This document shows positions 62,570 through 64,000 of a stretch of 64,000 nt of DNA, one piece after another. Source of the DNA: Vespula vulgaris (lineage: Eukaryota > Arthropoda > Insecta > Hymenoptera > Vespidae). The notes under the pieces were generated by a model, which saw only the letters and a list, made by a program, of their open reading frames with translations, searched no databases and was not told where the DNA came from. The position numbers were made by a program, and so were the translations under genes. How positions within the stretch are numbered: the first letter of the stretch is position 1; each line of letters opens with the position of its first letter. The DNA is taken from contig NC_066587.1 in NCBI RefSeq assembly GCF_905475345.1, positions 3,304,070-3,368,069 on the forward strand. Reading direction: 5' to 3'.

Positions 62570-64000
62570 AAATGGGACGACGACAACCAGCCGGGATTTT
62601 CAATTTTATCTTCCAAATGATCAACCAATAAACTTGATTATTGGACGTCTCGTAGCCGGTCACCTGATAGAAAGAAAGAAAGAAAAGGATAGAAAATAGG
62701 AAAATTTTGTTCCTCTGAAATACAATGCAAGCGTGGTGATACGAGGCTGAACTCTTCTTCTCAATCTCTTTTCCGGATCTATCCACTTTTCTTCGGGAAA
62801 TATAACGGTGCAATAACTCGATAATCGGATAAAAGATAGCCACCGGCGGTGTATACCTATGGGAAAAAAATCTTATCGAGGGGTAAAAATTGAGGTTCCC
62901 TCAGCTCGAAATCTAATTTGCGCTTATTCTCTCACTCTTTCCTTTTACGAAAAGTTAACCCAAGTGTAACTCAATCTTTTAAAAAGTCATCTTAAACTAT
63001 AATTTTTCTTCGCTAATTTATATCAATAATGAAACAATTTCTTGATATGAAAAATGATGGGATAGATCTTTCAAAAATATTTATCGAGTGAACTGAAACA
63101 ACCGTCGATTTAAACGACTAAGATTAAATTTTGATCATTAGAAAGATCATTATCAATATATTATTATTATAATTATATTCATTTTTATCTGATAAATCGA
63201 TATCATTCAATATTCCTCAACAAATAGCTAATTTCGAGATATGTTATTAGCACGTAATTAAGAAATAATCTGCTTATTTTAAAGATAATTTTATTCCCGA
63301 TAGTTATCAATTTTATTACGTAAATCAATTCGATTTTTCGTTTATGAAAAATGTATTGAATTCATAACTACTTGCAATGATATATCTAGTTTGACAACCT
63401 GTCTGTTTTTTTCTTAAAAAATTGGAAATTTTTATATAATGTTATTAATTGCTTTATTATTAGACTATGAGTCGACGGAAAAAAAGATTTATATATATGT
63501 ATATATATTTATGATAACCTTTGCAAAAATCATTTACAGAGTATTTTTAACTCGTAATTAAAAAGTTTCTTGTGGTGTAAAAACCTTTTTGAGTGTTGTC
63601 ATTAATAAATGAGGGAGTGGACGGATTAATCGTATATTACTCTGGCAATTATAAACTTGGATCTCTGCTGTCATGTAAATCTAAAGCAGGTACTCGTGTT
63701 ATTTATTAAATTCGTCGGTTCGGATTAACGGAGACGAGACGAGAAAAAAGTGAAAGGTTATATTATTTTTTGAAATGGTGAAAATGGAACAAGGGAAGAG
63801 AGAGAATAAATTCATATCCGCTTTCTCGTAAACGAAATTCAAAAGTTTTTTTCTTTCGATTGGTCTACGATGCTGTTGCAAAACGGATGCCACTTTGGTG
63901 AGGAATGTTTGAATGATATTCCCACCTCTAGTGAAAAGTGAATCCTCTTTCACTTGCTACCACCGTTTGTCATCTATGTACCTATTCATCATAGCCTCCA
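62569..64000. other. AT-rich DNA to the window edge, no gene seen
   Basis: AT-rich, particularly 63000-63560. A minus frame at 63699-63953 has a GTG start and mixed composition for 55 codons before turning Phe-rich. No splice acceptor with a supported coding exon was found. Confidence 0.5.

Noticed and set aside
1..64000. CRISPR arrays, operons, prophage or plasmid features
   Set aside because: The composition, repeat types and gene-poor layout are those of an insect nuclear genome. The only regular repeats are microsatellites and one two-copy duplication.

Overview
This is eukaryotic nuclear DNA, most likely from a hymenopteran insect (bee, wasp or ant). It is AT-rich, yet CpG is unusually frequent (tcg/cga words everywhere), a signature known from hymenopteran genomes. 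It is also loaded with (GA)n/(CT)n, (TA)n and (TG)n microsatellites. No operon, ribosome-binding site or dense coding layout is present, so prokaryotic features do not apply. The species cannot be fixed from this sequence.

I recognise no protein-coding gene, rRNA, tRNA, known microRNA, CRISPR array or intact transposon. Most long open frames are microsatellite translations (poly Ser-Leu or Arg-Glu) or chance frames in stop-poor CpG-rich DNA. The window is best read as intergenic and/or large-intron sequence. The strongest gene-like signal is at 60700-60831. A TATATATGG box lies at -32 from a TCAGTG initiator, followed by a 94-nt leader without ATG that ends in AAG|GTAAGT. Together these look like a + strand core promoter, first non-coding exon and splice donor, whose coding exons would lie beyond the right edge.

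Layout: 1-4500 is unique CpG-rich DNA. 4.5-31.3 kb is the region densest in GA/CT tracts, with a GA/CT inverted repeat at 5.05-5.17 kb and a degenerate 173-bp tandem duplication at 26.54-26.88 kb. It also carries several unassigned open frames, the most protein-like being on the minus strand at 12.3, 27.0 and 28.6 kb. 31.3-37.8 kb is poor in repeats. 37.8-40 kb is a cluster of compound microsatellites. 40-55 kb is AT-rich unique DNA with a 256-bp CpG-free island at 50.94-51.19 kb. 55.4-55.6 kb is very CpG-dense. 58.1 kb holds a clean hairpin. 60.4-60.9 kb is the promoter region, and 61-64 kb would be its first intron.

Nothing here amounts to a demonstrated new system. The points most worth following are the 60.7 kb promoter/exon, the CpG-free island, the 58.1 kb hairpin, the 173-bp duplication and the minus-strand frames.
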